DNA from: Ardenticatenaceae bacterium
GTDB lineage: Bacteria; Chloroflexota; Anaerolineae; Promineifilales; Promineifilaceae
Reading direction: 5' to 3'
NCBI GenBank assembly: GCA_020634435.1
Contig: JACKBS010000004.1
Location: 186,001-250,000, forward strand
DNA: 64,000 bases
Positions 51,028 to 60,720 of the stretch are shown in pieces. How positions within the stretch are numbered: position 1 is the first letter of the stretch; each line of letters starts with the position of its first letter. Made by a program: the position numbers and the translations under genes. The notes beneath the pieces are model-generated. The model saw only the letters and a list, made by a program, of their open reading frames with translations, did not search any database and was not told where the DNA came from.

Positions 51028-51767
51028 ATGTTACGTCCCAATTTCAGCAAATGGGGTCAAACGGCCGAAGATATGCGACAGCTTTCCATCCATGCTGCGC
51101 ATCCGCGTAGCCGGGAACGGTATCAAGCGTTGTACCTGATAGGCACGGGTCAGACCAATGCGACACGATGGGCTCAAGAGATTGGGCGTGATGATCAAAC
51201 AGTGATGGGCTGGATACATGTGTACAACACAGCAGGGTCAGAGGCATTATTGTACAAGCGCACCGGGGGACACCTCCCCTTTTTAGCTCAGAGTTGAAGA
51301 CAGAAGTAATCACGCTCCTCCAAAGCCAATCACCACAGGATGTTGACTTACCTGGCCATCGCTGGACGCTGAAAAAGCTGGTTGTTTGGCTGCAAGGCAA
51401 ATGTCAGCGACAAGTGAGCAAGAACACGATTCGGGCCCTGTTGCATCAATCGGGATTCAGTTAGAAAAAGTGCCAAAAGCTGTTAGCCAAAGCCAAACCG
51501 GCGCAACGGCAACAGTACATCGAACTGCTTGGCGATATGTTCATTCAAATGTGCGATGGCAAGGCGATTATCATCTACATTGATGAGGCTCATTTCCATC
51601 AAGACCTGGATTTAGGCTACAGTTAGTCAGTGAAAGGTCAACCGCAATGGGTTAAGAGCAACTCGCCGGGACTATCAGCCAAAATCAATTATTATGGTGC
51701 TTACAATTTTGCTCATGGTCAATGCTTCCTCTGGAGCAACGCCCGTTTTAACAGGGACAATACCATT
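51028..51767 (+). pseudogene. IS630-like transposase 1, 5' part, decayed
   Basis: ATG 51028 starts a helix-turn-helix half (ARRANGED as RQLSIHAAHPRSRERYQAL, RDDQTVMGWIHVY). A one-base loss near 51270 shifts the frame; the catalytic half then continues (LDLGYS, DEAHFHQD) with two TAG codons at 51462 and 51624, both where relatives have Trp (GFSWKK, GYSWSV). The gene is further split by the IS5-type insertion at 51768. Dead element. Confidence 0.8.
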
Positions 51768-52641
51768 AGACTTCTTGCATAAGTAGAAAATCGAGCATAA
51801 TTGCTGTATGAAATATGCCGAGATTCAACACTTATCCGATGCGAAATTTAAACGTTTAACGGGTGTTCCACACCCCATCTTTCAGCAAATGGTGGCTATT
51901 TTAGAAGGAAGAATGCCAACCTTTGGTAGACCACCCAAATTATCACGAGCAGACCAACTGTTGTTGACCCTGATGTACTGGCGAGAATACCGTACCCAGT
52001 TCCATATTGGCCAAGCCCACGGGATTAGCGAGTCAGCCGTCTGCCGGACAATCCAGCAAGTTGAAAAGACGCTGATTGAGTCAGGGCAATTCACATTACC
52101 TGGCAAGAAAAAATTGCAAACCAGCGATACGCTCATTGAGGTTGTGATCATTGATGCCACCGAACAACCGATAGAACGGCCCAAAAAAAACAAAAAAGGC
52201 ACATTAGTGGCAAGAAAAAGTGCCACACACAAAAAGCGCAGCTCATTATCAACTTAACAACTCTGGAAATTGTGACCACGGCCTTTAGTGAAGGCAAGAA
52301 ACATGATTTCAAGCTGTTCAAAGAGAGTGGCCAAGGGATCGTACAAACCATTACCTGCTTGGCTGATTCAGGGTATCAAGGCATGACTAAGGTTCACAAG
52401 AATAGCCAAACGCCAAAAAAGAAGTCCAAACATCATCCTCTGACAAAAGAGGAAAAAGCTGCGAATCGGGCGTTGGCGAAAGCCAGAATCTATGGTGAGC
52501 ATGTGATTGGCAAGCTCAAGATATTTCGGATTTTGAAAGAACGATATCGCAATCGGCGCAAACGGTTTGGTTTGCGATTCAACTTGATTACCTCGATTTA
52601 CAATTTGTCACTGGGATTGAAGTGACTTTTGCAAGAGGTTT
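51768..52641 (+). mobile_element. IS5-family insertion sequence, 874 bp, nested in IS630-like element
   Basis: Terminal inverted repeats AGACTTCTTGCATAAGT (51768-51784) and its imperfect complement ACTTTTGCAAGAGGTTT (52625-52641). The flanks carry a 3-bp ATT duplication (51765-51767 and 52642-52644); removing element plus one ATT restores the IS630 reading frame (NTIAFLQALADW). The only structurally complete element in the nest. Confidence 0.85.
51808..52625 (+). CDS. IS5-family transposase made by -1 frameshift
   Basis: Frame A (51808-52257) holds the N-terminal helix-turn-helix and first catalytic Asp (IIDATEQPIERP). Frame B continues to 52625 with ADSGYQG (second Asp) and RIYGEHVIGKLK (Glu). 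The slippery heptamer A-AAA-AAC at 52185-52191 sits in the zero frame; a -1 slip there gives a continuous protein (PIERPKK then KQKRHISGKKK, LIINLTTLEIV, SEGKKHDFKLF), as in IS1031/IS427-type elements. Both frames are otherwise intact, so the element may be active. Confidence 0.85.
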
Positions 52642-52761
52642 ATTGCCTTTTTGCAGGCATTAGCCGATTGGCTAATGGTGGATGACCAAACTGTTTACAT
52701 TATTTTGGACGGTGCGCCATGGCATCGCAGTAAAAAAGTAGCAGCAGCAGCGTTCAAATTA
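52642..52761 (+). pseudogene. IS630-like transposase 1, 3' part
   Basis: After the IS5-type element the broken transposase resumes: IAFLQALADWLMVDDQTVYI and LDGAPWHRSKKVAAAAFKL, including the second catalytic Asp. It is cut near 52761 where the next element begins; the remaining C-terminus is missing. Confidence 0.75.
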
Positions 52762-52808
52762 AGGTTCACCTTATACAGACAATAAATTAAAGTGACACAA
52801 TAAGCCAC

Positions 52809-53888
52809 ATGGCAAATAAACGTAAACAAATACTCACACCAGAAGCTGATAAGCAACTGCTGGTGGCCTTCACAACATGTAAAGACGGTGAAATGAGAAC
52901 CCGCATCCAGGCTGTCAGACTGTATGGCAATGAGGTTCCCGTCCACGAGATCACCAACCTGACTGGATTGCCACGACGCATCATCCTCCGCTGGTGTGGA
53001 CGCTACCTACAACAAGGTCTAGGGGGATTCGTTGACAACCGCCAAGGAGGTAATCATCAATATCTTACCGATAAGCAGATACAGGATTTAGCCGCCAAGC
53101 TGCACCAGTATCGACCAGTTGACTTGTTCGGTCAGAAAGAGGCCGCCACAGCTGATGGGCTGCATTGGTGTATCTCTGACTTGCGGCGAGCGATAAATCA
53201 CTGGTATGGCATCGACTACAAAAGAGACGCTTCTTACTCGACAACTGTTCCAGAAATGCGGTTTTAGTTGGCAGCGAACAGCCAAGGTGTTTCGCTCTCG
53301 TTCGGAGATGAAGGTAGCTGAGTTTGAAGAACAGTTAGAAAAAAAGTGATTGATTACGCCCAAACACATCCAGATGCCATCTATCTGAGTGAAGATGAAG
53401 CGAGTATGTATCTACAAGCTACCACCACATCAGTCTGGGCACCCGTCGGGCAAACCCCTGTAGTTAACGCCTCCCCGGAGCGAGATAAGGTCAGCTTCTA
53501 TGGCACACGCAACCTCGTTTCTGGCCAGGAAATTGTTACCCAAGCAGAAACGATGAATTCTGAGGCGACAGCTATTCATCTGAAACAGATTTTGGCTGCT
53601 TATCCGGCTAAACAAATTCTCTTATTTTGGGATCGGGCCACATGGCATGGTGGTGCAGCGGTTCGACAAGTGTTAGCGGAAAATCCGCGACTGGAGTTGA
53701 TGAAATATCCAGCGGGGTCACCGGATTTGAACCCACAGGAGCATGTGTGGAAGGCGGCTCGTACCCATGTCAGCCATAATCATGACCAGCCCAAATTGGC
53801 TGAGTTGGCTGACCGGTTTGAACGCTTTCTCAAAACAAACAAGTTCAACTATTCATTTTTGGAAAAGTTCAGTATTGGAATGTATTAG
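52809..53888 (+). pseudogene. IS630-family transposase 2, frameshifted
   Basis: N-terminal half from ATG 52809 (homeodomain-like, ITNLTGLPRRIILRWCGRYL). A frame break near 53230-53240 separates it from the next segment (QLFQKCGFSWQRTAKVFRSR), and a possible -1 slip at A-AAA-AAG (53343-53349 region) leads into the catalytic half (LSEDEASMYLQA, LLFWDRATWHG, PAGSPDLNPQEHVWK, the DDE triad). At least one break is a true mutation, so it is probably inactive. Ends uncertain. Confidence 0.75.
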
Positions 53889-53891
53889 TTG

Positions 53892-55055
53892 AGACTTAAT
53901 CTGACACTCCTTGTAAAATCACACGAACACGAAGGAGTGTCATAATGAAAGCAGAAGAAAAAATTATCAAGAACAAGTTGGGGCTGTTAAATCTAGCCAG
54001 AGAATTGGGCAATGTTAGTCAGGCCTGCCGGGTGATGGGCTACTCCCGCGACAGCTTCTATCGCTTCAAAGAGCTGTACGATGAGCACGGTGAGGAAGGT
54101 TTGCGGGAGATAAGCCGGCGCCAACCAAACGTCAAAAACAGGGTGGCGCCGGCGGTCGAGGCTGCTGTTATTGAGTTTGCCTTTGAGAATCCAGCTTACG
54201 GCCAGTTGCGTGCCTCAATGAACTACAGAAAAAGGGCGCCTTTGTTTCAGCGAGTGGTGTGCGCTCGATCTGGCTGCGCCATGACCTGGAAACCTTCAAG
54301 AAACGCCTAAAGGCTTTGGAAAAACGGGTGGCTGAAGAAAATCTCATCCTGACGGAAGCGCAGCTACAAGCACTGGAAAAAGCCAAAGAAGAACGAGAGG
54401 CGCACGGTGAGATTGAAACAGCTCATCCCGGTTATCTAGGCGCCCAAGACACCTATTACGTTGGCACCATCAAAGGCGTGGGCCGTATTTACCAGCAGAC
54501 CTTCATCGATACCTACACTAAAGTGGCCTTCGCCAAGCTTTACACCCAGAAGCACGCCATTACGGCCGCTGACTTGCTCAATGATCGCGTTTTGCCTTGG
54601 TTTGAATCCCAAGAAGTGCCCTTGTTGCGGATTCTGACAGATCAGGGCACCGAGTATTGCGGCCGCCTGGAAAATCACGAATATCAGTTGTACCTGGCCA
54701 TTGAAGACATCGACCACACGCGAACCAAGGCCAAAAGCCCACAGACCAACGGCATTTGCGAGCGTTTCCATCGCACCATCAAGAATGAGTTCTACCAGGT
54801 CGCTTTTCGCAAGAAAATCTATCGCACTTTGAAAGAACTACAGACAGATTTGGATCAGTGGCTAGAATTGTATAATCAGGAGCGAACACATACAGGCAAG
54901 TATTGTTACGGACGAACGCCATATCAAACGTTTTCAGAGACGAAGCACTAGGCGCGAGAAAAGGTGATTGACGACTTGTTTCCACAGCTAGAAAACAAGT
55001 CCGAACCAACAGCTCATGCTATTGTCAGTTAGGTCAGCAGTGTCAGATTATGTCT
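53892..55055 (+). mobile_element. IS481-type insertion sequence, about 1164 bp
   Basis: Inverted ends AGACTTAATCTGACACTCCT (53892-53911) and AGCAGTGTCAGATTATGTCT (55036-55055) match at 18 of 20 positions. No clear target duplication seen. Confidence 0.8.
53945..55032 (+). pseudogene. IS481-family transposase, frameshifted and with early TAG
   Basis: ATG 53945 (after AAGGAGTG) begins the helix-turn-helix region (NLARELGNVSQACRVMGYSR). A one-base loss near 54213 shifts the frame; the rve core continues to 54951 (DTYTKVAFAKLY, ILTDQGTEYCGR, SPQTNGICERFH, the DDE triad). A TAG at 54949-54951 truncates the tail, whose in-frame remainder ends at 55032 (FPQLENKSEPTAHAIVS). Confidence 0.82.
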
Positions 55056-55227
55056 AGTCTTTTACAATTGAAACTATTCGCGCCATGTCTAAATAGTTTC
55101 TCTATTAGATCATCTTTAGCTTGAACTTGTTTGGCAGGTATAATGTAGTTTGTTGGGTGCGATTTCCCGATGAAACGATTTTTCCCAGACCGTTTTAATA
55201 AGATTTGCAAGCAACAAAAGGACTTTT

Positions 55228-56172
55228 ATGCGTATTTTTATCACGGGGGCCACGGGTTTTGCCGGTTCTCATCTGGTAGAGGAATTGCTGGCAGCGGGTC
55301 ATTCGGTTTGTACGCTGGTGCATGCGGCTACCAGTCACCAGGAGCTGCAACAGCATGAGAACCTGACGCTCATTGCTGGGGATTTGCTGGATGTGGGGTC
55401 ATTGGAAACGGCCGTTGCTGAGGCCCAGCCAGACATGGTTTACCATTTGGCCGGGCAGGCGTATCCGGCACGATCCTGGCAGCAGCCAGGGCTGACCCTC
55501 TCGGTAAACAGCGTGGGCACGGCTAATTTGCTGCAAGCGGTGGTGAAATACGGCCGTCCGCAGGTGCTTATTGTGACCAGCGCCGAGATTTATGGGCAGA
55601 TTACACCCGATATGCTGCCCATCACCGAACAGACGCCGCCTGCGCCGAACCATCCCTATGGTGTGAGCAAGTGGATGGCGGGGTTGCTGGTGCCACTTTA
55701 CTGGGAACGTTATCAACTGCCGGTGGTGGAAGCACGGCCGTTTAACCACATCGGGCCGCACCAGGCGCTGGGGTTTGTGGTGCCTGATTTTGCCAGCCAG
55801 CTGGCGGCGATTCAGGCAGGCCAGCGGGACAACCGGTTGCTCGTGGGCAATCTGGAAGCGATGCGCGACTTTACCGACGTGCGCGATGTGGTGCGCGCTT
55901 ACCAACTGCTGGCGGCCGAAGGCCAGCCCGGCGAAGCGTATCTGATTTGCTCCGGCCAGGCGGTAAAAATCGAGATGGTTTTGCAGAAGCTAATCGAAAT
56001 TGCCGGGGTGGACGTGGTGGTTGAGCGCGACCCGGAACGAATGCGGCCGTCGGACACGCCGTGCCTGTACGGCAGCTATGCCAAAATTCAGGCGCAAACT
56101 GGCTGGGAACCGCGCATCGGCCTGGAACAGTCGCTGGCGGATATTTTGCAAGATTGGGCTGCTCGGCTGTAG
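55228..56172 (+). CDS. NAD-dependent epimerase/dehydratase, GDP-4-keto-6-deoxymannose reductase-like
   Basis: A 314-residue extended SDR: FITGATGFAGSHL (NADP site), TSAEIYG, catalytic YGVSK, ARPFNHIGP, and C-terminal RDPERMRPSDTP with SYAKIQAQTGWEP typical of Rmd/Gmd-type enzymes that make GDP-deoxyhexoses for surface glycans. First resident gene after the insertion nest; octamers resume here (55408, 55550, 55734). Confidence 0.85.
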   Translation: MRIFITGATGFAGSHLVEELLAAGHSVCTLVHAATSHQELQQHENLTLIAGDLLDVGSLETAVAEAQPDMVYHLAGQAYPARSWQQPGLTLSVNSVGTANLLQAVVKYGRPQVLIVTSAEIYGQITPDMLPITEQTPPAPNHPYGVSKWMAGLLVPLYWERYQLPVVEARPFNHIGPHQALGFVVPDFASQLAAIQAGQRDNRLLVGNLEAMRDFTDVRDVVRAYQLLAAEGQPGEAYLICSGQAVKIEMVLQKLIEIAGVDVVVERDPERMRPSDTPCLYGSYAKIQAQTGWEPRIGLEQSLADILQDWAARL

Positions 56173-56184
56173 AGGATTTACGTT

Positions 56185-56994
56185 TTGGCAAAAAATAAGG
56201 AACGTTTGGACAAGCTGCTGGTGTCACGGGGCCTGGTGCCGACACGGTCGAAGGCGCAAGGGGTCATTTTGGCTGGTGAGGTGCTGGTGGATGGGGCGCG
56301 GGTGGATAAGCCGGGAACGGCCGTTGCCACCGAAGCCACTATCGAACTAAAAGCCGCGCTGCCCTATGTGGGGCGCGGCGGGTTTAAGCTGGCTGGGGCG
56401 TTAGAGACGTTTGCTTTAGATGTGACGGGAACTGTGTGTGCCGATGTAGGCGCCTGTACCGGGGGCTTCACTGATGTGCTGCTGCAAAATGGGGCCGCCC
56501 GCGTGTATGCGATTGACGTGGGCTATGGCCAGCTGGACTGGTCGCTGCGCCAGGATGAGCGCGTGGTGGTAATGGAACGCACCAATGCCCGGTATCTGGA
56601 ATCGCTGGACGAACCCATCAATTTTGTGGCAATTGACGTTTCTTTTATTTCGCTGCGCCTAATTTTGCCTGCTGTAAAGCAGTGGTTAGCGGAATCGGCC
56701 AGCATTGTGGCGCTGATCAAGCCGCAGTTTGAGGCCGGTCCTAAACAGGTGGGGCGGGGTGGCATTGTGAAGGATACGGCCGTTCATCGCGCCGTGTTAG
56801 AAGAGCTGTGGCACTGGTTTCGCGAGAATGGTTTTGGCGTGCAGGGGCTGGTTGTTTCCTCTGTAACGGGTGCCGATGGCAATGTGGAATTCCTGGTTTG
56901 GTTACAGGTGAGCAAAGCAGATGGGGTGCCAGAAACGGCCGTAGACGATGTGCTGGCCATCGCTCAACAATCAACAGATAAGTCTGAGGTTTAG
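56185..56994 (+). CDS. tlyA: TlyA-family rRNA methyltransferase
   Basis: A 269-residue protein from TTG 56185: N-terminal S4 RNA-binding domain (ERLDKLLVSRGLVPTRSKAQ, GEVLVDG) and a Rossmann methyltransferase with GACTGGFTDVLLQNGA (SAM motif), IDVGYGQLDW and KPQFEAG. The family 2'-O-methylates rRNA and confers capreomycin susceptibility. AGAGG (56171-56175) overlaps the previous gene's stop. Convergent overlap of four bases with the next gene. Confidence 0.92.
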   Translation: MAKNKERLDKLLVSRGLVPTRSKAQGVILAGEVLVDGARVDKPGTAVATEATIELKAALPYVGRGGFKLAGALETFALDVTGTVCADVGACTGGFTDVLLQNGAARVYAIDVGYGQLDWSLRQDERVVVMERTNARYLESLDEPINFVAIDVSFISLRLILPAVKQWLAESASIVALIKPQFEAGPKQVGRGGIVKDTAVHRAVLEELWHWFRENGFGVQGLVVSSVTGADGNVEFLVWLQVSKADGVPETAVDDVLAIAQQSTDKSEV

Positions 56995-57782
56995 TGTAAC
57001 GTTGTCATGTTGGGCATGGCGCCCAAGTGGGTGGGCAGCGGCAAAAAGACGCAAAAGGTGGAGCCTAATCCCGGCTGGCTTTCCACGCTGATTCCGCCGT
57101 CGTAAAGGTTCACTACATCCAAAACGGTGGCCAGCCCTAGCCCGCGTCCCGACGGCTTGGTGGTGAAAAACGGGGAGAAGATGTGAGCGACTTGTTTTTG
57201 GCTCATGCCACAGCCCGTGTCGGTAACTTGTAAGAAGATATGGGGGCCAGAGGAGAGGGAACGGCCGTTGGCAAAATGATACCGTTTTTGGTCATCGCGT
57301 ATCGTTTCTAACCCGGTGCGCAGCAGCACAATACCGTGGCCATCCTCAATTGATTCAGCCGCATTGATAATCAAATTCATAATGATCTGCTGAATGTGAG
57401 CCCGTTTTGCCTCGATGGGGGGCAGGTTGGGTGTCAAATCCAGCTGGAGTGAAACACCATTTAGCAACGTGGTGTTGAGCAAGCTGATGTTGTCGTTTAC
57501 CAGTTGGTTTAGATTGATTAGCTCGTCTGGTGCGTCGTGCGAACTGGCGTACGTAAGCAGCTGCCGAGTGAGTTCTGCGGCAAATTCAGCGGCTTGCATC
57601 GCCTTTTCTATGTGTAGTCGAGCAACGTTATCTTGGGGAAGTGTGGCTAATGCCAGTGATGTTTGGCCCACGATGCTGGTAAGCAGATTACTAAAATCGT
57701 GGGCGATGCCGGTGGCCAGGAAACCGATGGTTTCCAGTTGTTGTGCCTGGGCGCTTGTTTGAGGCAGCGAATTCGGTGACAT
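56991..57782 (-). CDS. Histidine kinase core without sensor domain
   Basis: A 263-residue protein from ATG 57782 (an upstream frame extension to 57851 lacks start signals). HisKA-like helix GFLATGIAHDFSNLLTSIVG, N box IINAAESI, G1 DTGCGMSQ, FSPFFTTK, G2 GRGLGLATV. The HDFSN form resembles NtrB-type kinases. No receiver or membrane segment; its sensor or partner must be elsewhere. Confidence 0.87.
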   Translation of the reverse strand: MSPNSLPQTSAQAQQLETIGFLATGIAHDFSNLLTSIVGQTSLALATLPQDNVARLHIEKAMQAAEFAAELTRQLLTYASSHDAPDELINLNQLVNDNISLLNTTLLNGVSLQLDLTPNLPPIEAKRAHIQQIIMNLIINAAESIEDGHGIVLLRTGLETIRDDQKRYHFANGRSLSSGPHIFLQVTDTGCGMSQKQVAHIFSPFFTTKPSGRGLGLATVLDVVNLYDGGISVESQPGLGSTFCVFLPLPTHLGAMPNMTTLH

Positions 57783-57940
57783 ATCTAACTTTACATGTGC
57801 AGAAATTGAAAAGATACAACTGCTTATTTGCGAACATGGTAGCACAATCAACTGTAGTGATCCTTAAAAAGGACTGCAAAACATCTGCAAAGCAGCTACA
57901 AACCGCGCTCATGAATTGATTGCTGAAATCTTGGGTGTGG

Positions 57941-59164
57941 TTATTTTGTGGGAGAAGAACCAATCGCCGCCAGTCGTTGGTTCATGTAGTTGAGGAGTTC
58001 GACCGCATGGGGGGTTTCTTTAAGAACCTGCAAACCGGCTATGGCTTCCTGCAAAGTGTGTTGAAATTCGGCCGTTTGGCCTTGTGCTTCATACAAATCA
58101 GCCAGGTTGTCTAGCGAGTTGGCCCAGTTAAAAACATCGCCAAACCGACGGTAGGCTGTGACAGCTTTGAGGAGCATTTCTTCGGCCGTTTCCCACTCTT
58201 TTAGCTGGGTATAAACCATCCCCAAATTGTTATAAATACCAGCCAGTTCCGTCGGCTCCTGAATTTGCGAATGCAGTTTTAAAGCTTCTTGCCAGGCCGC
58301 TTCAGCCACATTGTAGTTGCCCTGGCTAAAGGCGAGAATTCCCAGATTGTTTTTCAACTGGCTCAAGTTGTGCACATCCCCCGAGCTATTTAGAACCGTC
58401 ATCAATTCCGTAGATAACTGGTCAATCTTTTCCCACTCGCCAGACTCTGCCCAAATGGCGATGAGTGTGATGGACGTTTTTGTTAGAAGGGAGGAATGAC
58501 CCAAGCGATGATAGATTGCGTAGGCGGTTTGAGCTGTTTGGAGCGCTTGGTCCCAATTTCGAATTCTGCGGTAGATATTGGCTAGATTTAAGTTGGCGTT
58601 GGCCTGTGCCAGTTGATCCTGAGCTTGAACGGCCGTTTCTAATGCCGTCCGGCACAACAAAATCCCTTCTTCCGACTCGCCTTGAATGTCCTTGAGCGAG
58701 GCAAGCATCGCCAGTATGCGGGAGTAACTGGAGAGATTTCCTCTGCTTTTGTATAACAAGCTGGCTGTATGATAATTTTCTTCTGCATCGCGTAGATCAC
58801 CTTTGTGATACAGAAGGTCTCCAATTTGTTCCAACAGCCGCGCCTGTTCGCGACTCTGGTTCAACTGTCGGCTCATGTAGTAGATTTGCTGAAGATAAAT
58901 AAGCCAACGATCCCAGTCTGCATATCCGAAGATGATAGGGTATAAAATCTGGCTCAATTTATATGATATTTCGAATGTGTCTTTAGTTTGAAGCGTTGTT
59001 TCCAGGGCTCGCAGAAAATTGTCGTAATCTTCGTGAACCAGGGAAACTGGATCTGCGCTGGATTCAAGAATTTCCAGCCAGCGTCGAGCGTTAGCTAGTC
59101 TTTGTTGCTTAAGAACACTTCGCCAGCGAGCCTGGTCGGAAATAGGAGCACTCAACTCCATCAT
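57941..59164 (-). CDS. TPR-repeat protein coupled to NB-ARC ATPase
   Basis: A 407-residue all-helical protein with about eight tetratricopeptide repeats (for example AEENYHTASLLYKSRGNLSS, NLGILAFSQGNYNVAEAAWQ, NNLGMVYTQLKEWETAEEML). ATG overlaps the ATPase stop (ATGA), with GGAGGA upstream. NB-ARC proteins often carry such repeats as a C-terminal sensor; here the sensor is on a separate but coupled chain. Confidence 0.88.
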   Translation of the reverse strand: MMELSAPISDQARWRSVLKQQRLANARRWLEILESSADPVSLVHEDYDNFLRALETTLQTKDTFEISYKLSQILYPIIFGYADWDRWLIYLQQIYYMSRQLNQSREQARLLEQIGDLLYHKGDLRDAEENYHTASLLYKSRGNLSSYSRILAMLASLKDIQGESEEGILLCRTALETAVQAQDQLAQANANLNLANIYRRIRNWDQALQTAQTAYAIYHRLGHSSLLTKTSITLIAIWAESGEWEKIDQLSTELMTVLNSSGDVHNLSQLKNNLGILAFSQGNYNVAEAAWQEALKLHSQIQEPTELAGIYNNLGMVYTQLKEWETAEEMLLKAVTAYRRFGDVFNWANSLDNLADLYEAQGQTAEFQHTLQEAIAGLQVLKETPHAVELLNYMNQRLAAIGSSPTK

Positions 59165-60573
59165 TCCTCCTCAATCATACGTAGCAAAAATATCTCCGTA
59201 AGACGATGAAGCTTATATCTCCGCTCGAATAGTGTACCTGTGATGTCAACTAGCGAGGACAAAACTAAACCTGTCACTGCATTATAGACAACCGGTTCAT
59301 CTAATTCGGCTATGGCCATAAGATGTTCTACAGTAAATCCAGATTCTCCGGCTTGCGTAAGGCTTATTAAGATTATTTTGCTATCGTCGTCTAAAGATTC
59401 CCAAATTTCTCTGAAAATATAGTCAAAGATCCCTTCATTTGTTTCGGTTAACTGTCGTGCCGCAAAACGATTTAGTACGCTTGATAACGAATAAAATCTC
59501 AGTTGACCAATGATTAGTTTTAAGGCTAAGGGATTCCCACCCACTACTTCATAGATTTTCAGTATATCTTCATCAAAGGCTGCTGCAAGATCCGTAAAGC
59601 CACCTCGCTTAGCCTCTTGCCTAATTAGCTGCAATGATGCGGTTTTGTCCAACTCTTTGTGAGAATAAGAAAAAATACCAGGCTCTGATAACAGCCTGAT
59701 CCGTGAAGTGATTAGGAACTTTGCCGGATCTTGCCATTTTTGCAATTCTGGGATGAGGCTCCGGTAATCTGCGACGGTTTCTAGATTGTCTATGATGACC
59801 AGGCAGCGACGTTCTTTCATGAATTTGTATAACATTCTTTGACGCTGCAATTGTGTTGAGCTGTTGCTTGTTGCTAGACTGAACTGAGAGCACAGCTTTT
59901 CAATCAATAACGGAAGCGTGAGGGCCGGACGGCCGCTTTCAATTTGCAGGCGTCCCAGCATAGATAGGTGGGTGTGTTTTGCAGTCACCCAGGCAATCTC
60001 ATCAAACCGTGTGGTTTTGATGACCTGGCGTGCCAGATAGTCGGCCAGAGCTGTTTTGCCCAATCCCCCAATCCCATCAATGGAAACAATAAAGTGCTCA
60101 TTTTCATTGAATAAGGCTTCGGTCAGCGTATTTTCGGCGTCCGTAATGCCGACAAGCGTTTCATATGACGGGATACTTAAGCGGCCGTTCATTTTCCCGC
60201 GCCATTCTGCACTTGCTGCATCTTCGAGCTGGTTCAATATTTCAGTCAGGTGGGAGACTGCTTGTCGCTGCCGATAATAAAGCGTTGATTCGGAAATGTT
60301 TAGCCGATTGGCTACCGTGAGTACATCTCGTCGGTTCTCGAAGCGTTCTTTTAATAGCTCTTCTGCCTCAGGTGAGATGCTGCGTAGTTGTTCCAGCCCA
60401 TAACTCAAAATAGCACGATTGTTTGCAGCTGGCCCTGCTTCAGCCAAGGTACTATAAACATCTTCAGTTTGTGCAAGGTTTAGGCCCAGGCGCATTTTTG
60501 CGAGAGGCCAGTAGGGTGTTTCTCCCCCATGCCATAAGCGTAGAGCAACTAAAACATCATCCGAACTAATCAC
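59161..60573 (-). CDS. NB-ARC (STAND) ATPase with N-terminal helix-turn-helix
   Basis: A 470-residue protein from GTG 60573 (GAGGG five bases upstream). Residues about 75-115 form a helix-turn-helix (RRDVLTVANRLNISESTLYY). NB-ARC: P-loop GIGGLGKT (167-174), Walker B CLVIIDNLE, sensor ITSRIRLL, GLPL-like GGNPLALKL, then winged-helix segments. A switch ATPase that may directly bind DNA. Divergent from the 59-residue peptide gene. Unlike resident genes it has no octamer. Confidence 0.88.
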   Translation of the reverse strand: MISSDDVLVALRLWHGGETPYWPLAKMRLGLNLAQTEDVYSTLAEAGPAANNRAILSYGLEQLRSISPEAEELLKERFENRRDVLTVANRLNISESTLYYRQRQAVSHLTEILNQLEDAASAEWRGKMNGRLSIPSYETLVGITDAENTLTEALFNENEHFIVSIDGIGGLGKTALADYLARQVIKTTRFDEIAWVTAKHTHLSMLGRLQIESGRPALTLPLLIEKLCSQFSLATSNSSTQLQRQRMLYKFMKERRCLVIIDNLETVADYRSLIPELQKWQDPAKFLITSRIRLLSEPGIFSYSHKELDKTASLQLIRQEAKRGGFTDLAAAFDEDILKIYEVVGGNPLALKLIIGQLRFYSLSSVLNRFAARQLTETNEGIFDYIFREIWESLDDDSKIILISLTQAGESGFTVEHLMAIAELDEPVVYNAVTGLVLSSLVDITGTLFERRYKLHRLTEIFLLRMIEEE

Positions 60574-60671
60574 AATTACCCTCGTTATTTGGTTGCAAGT
60601 TCCACCATTTTAAGTGCAAACGACGAATTCCCATAGGATCTTATGCTATCTTACCTCCTTTTGAAAATTAT

Positions 60672-60720
60672 TTGCAGGGGGGTTGCAGTCATATTGAAGT
60701 TAATTGAAAGTCTGTTGCAG
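60672..60720. promoter_or_regulatory. TTGCAG repeats in divergent spacer
   Basis: TTGCAG at 60672, 60683 and 60715 (spacings 11 and 32 bases, near one and three helical turns), with TTGCAAG near 60589. The 244-base spacer 60574-60817 has no gene and is A/T-rich. Possible operator for the helix-turn-helix ATPase. Confidence 0.4.

Noticed and set aside
53343..53349. A-AAA-AAG before the IS630-type catalytic half as proof of an active element
   Set aside because: The slip site is plausible, but a separate frame break near 53235 has no slippery sequence, so the element is scored as decayed.
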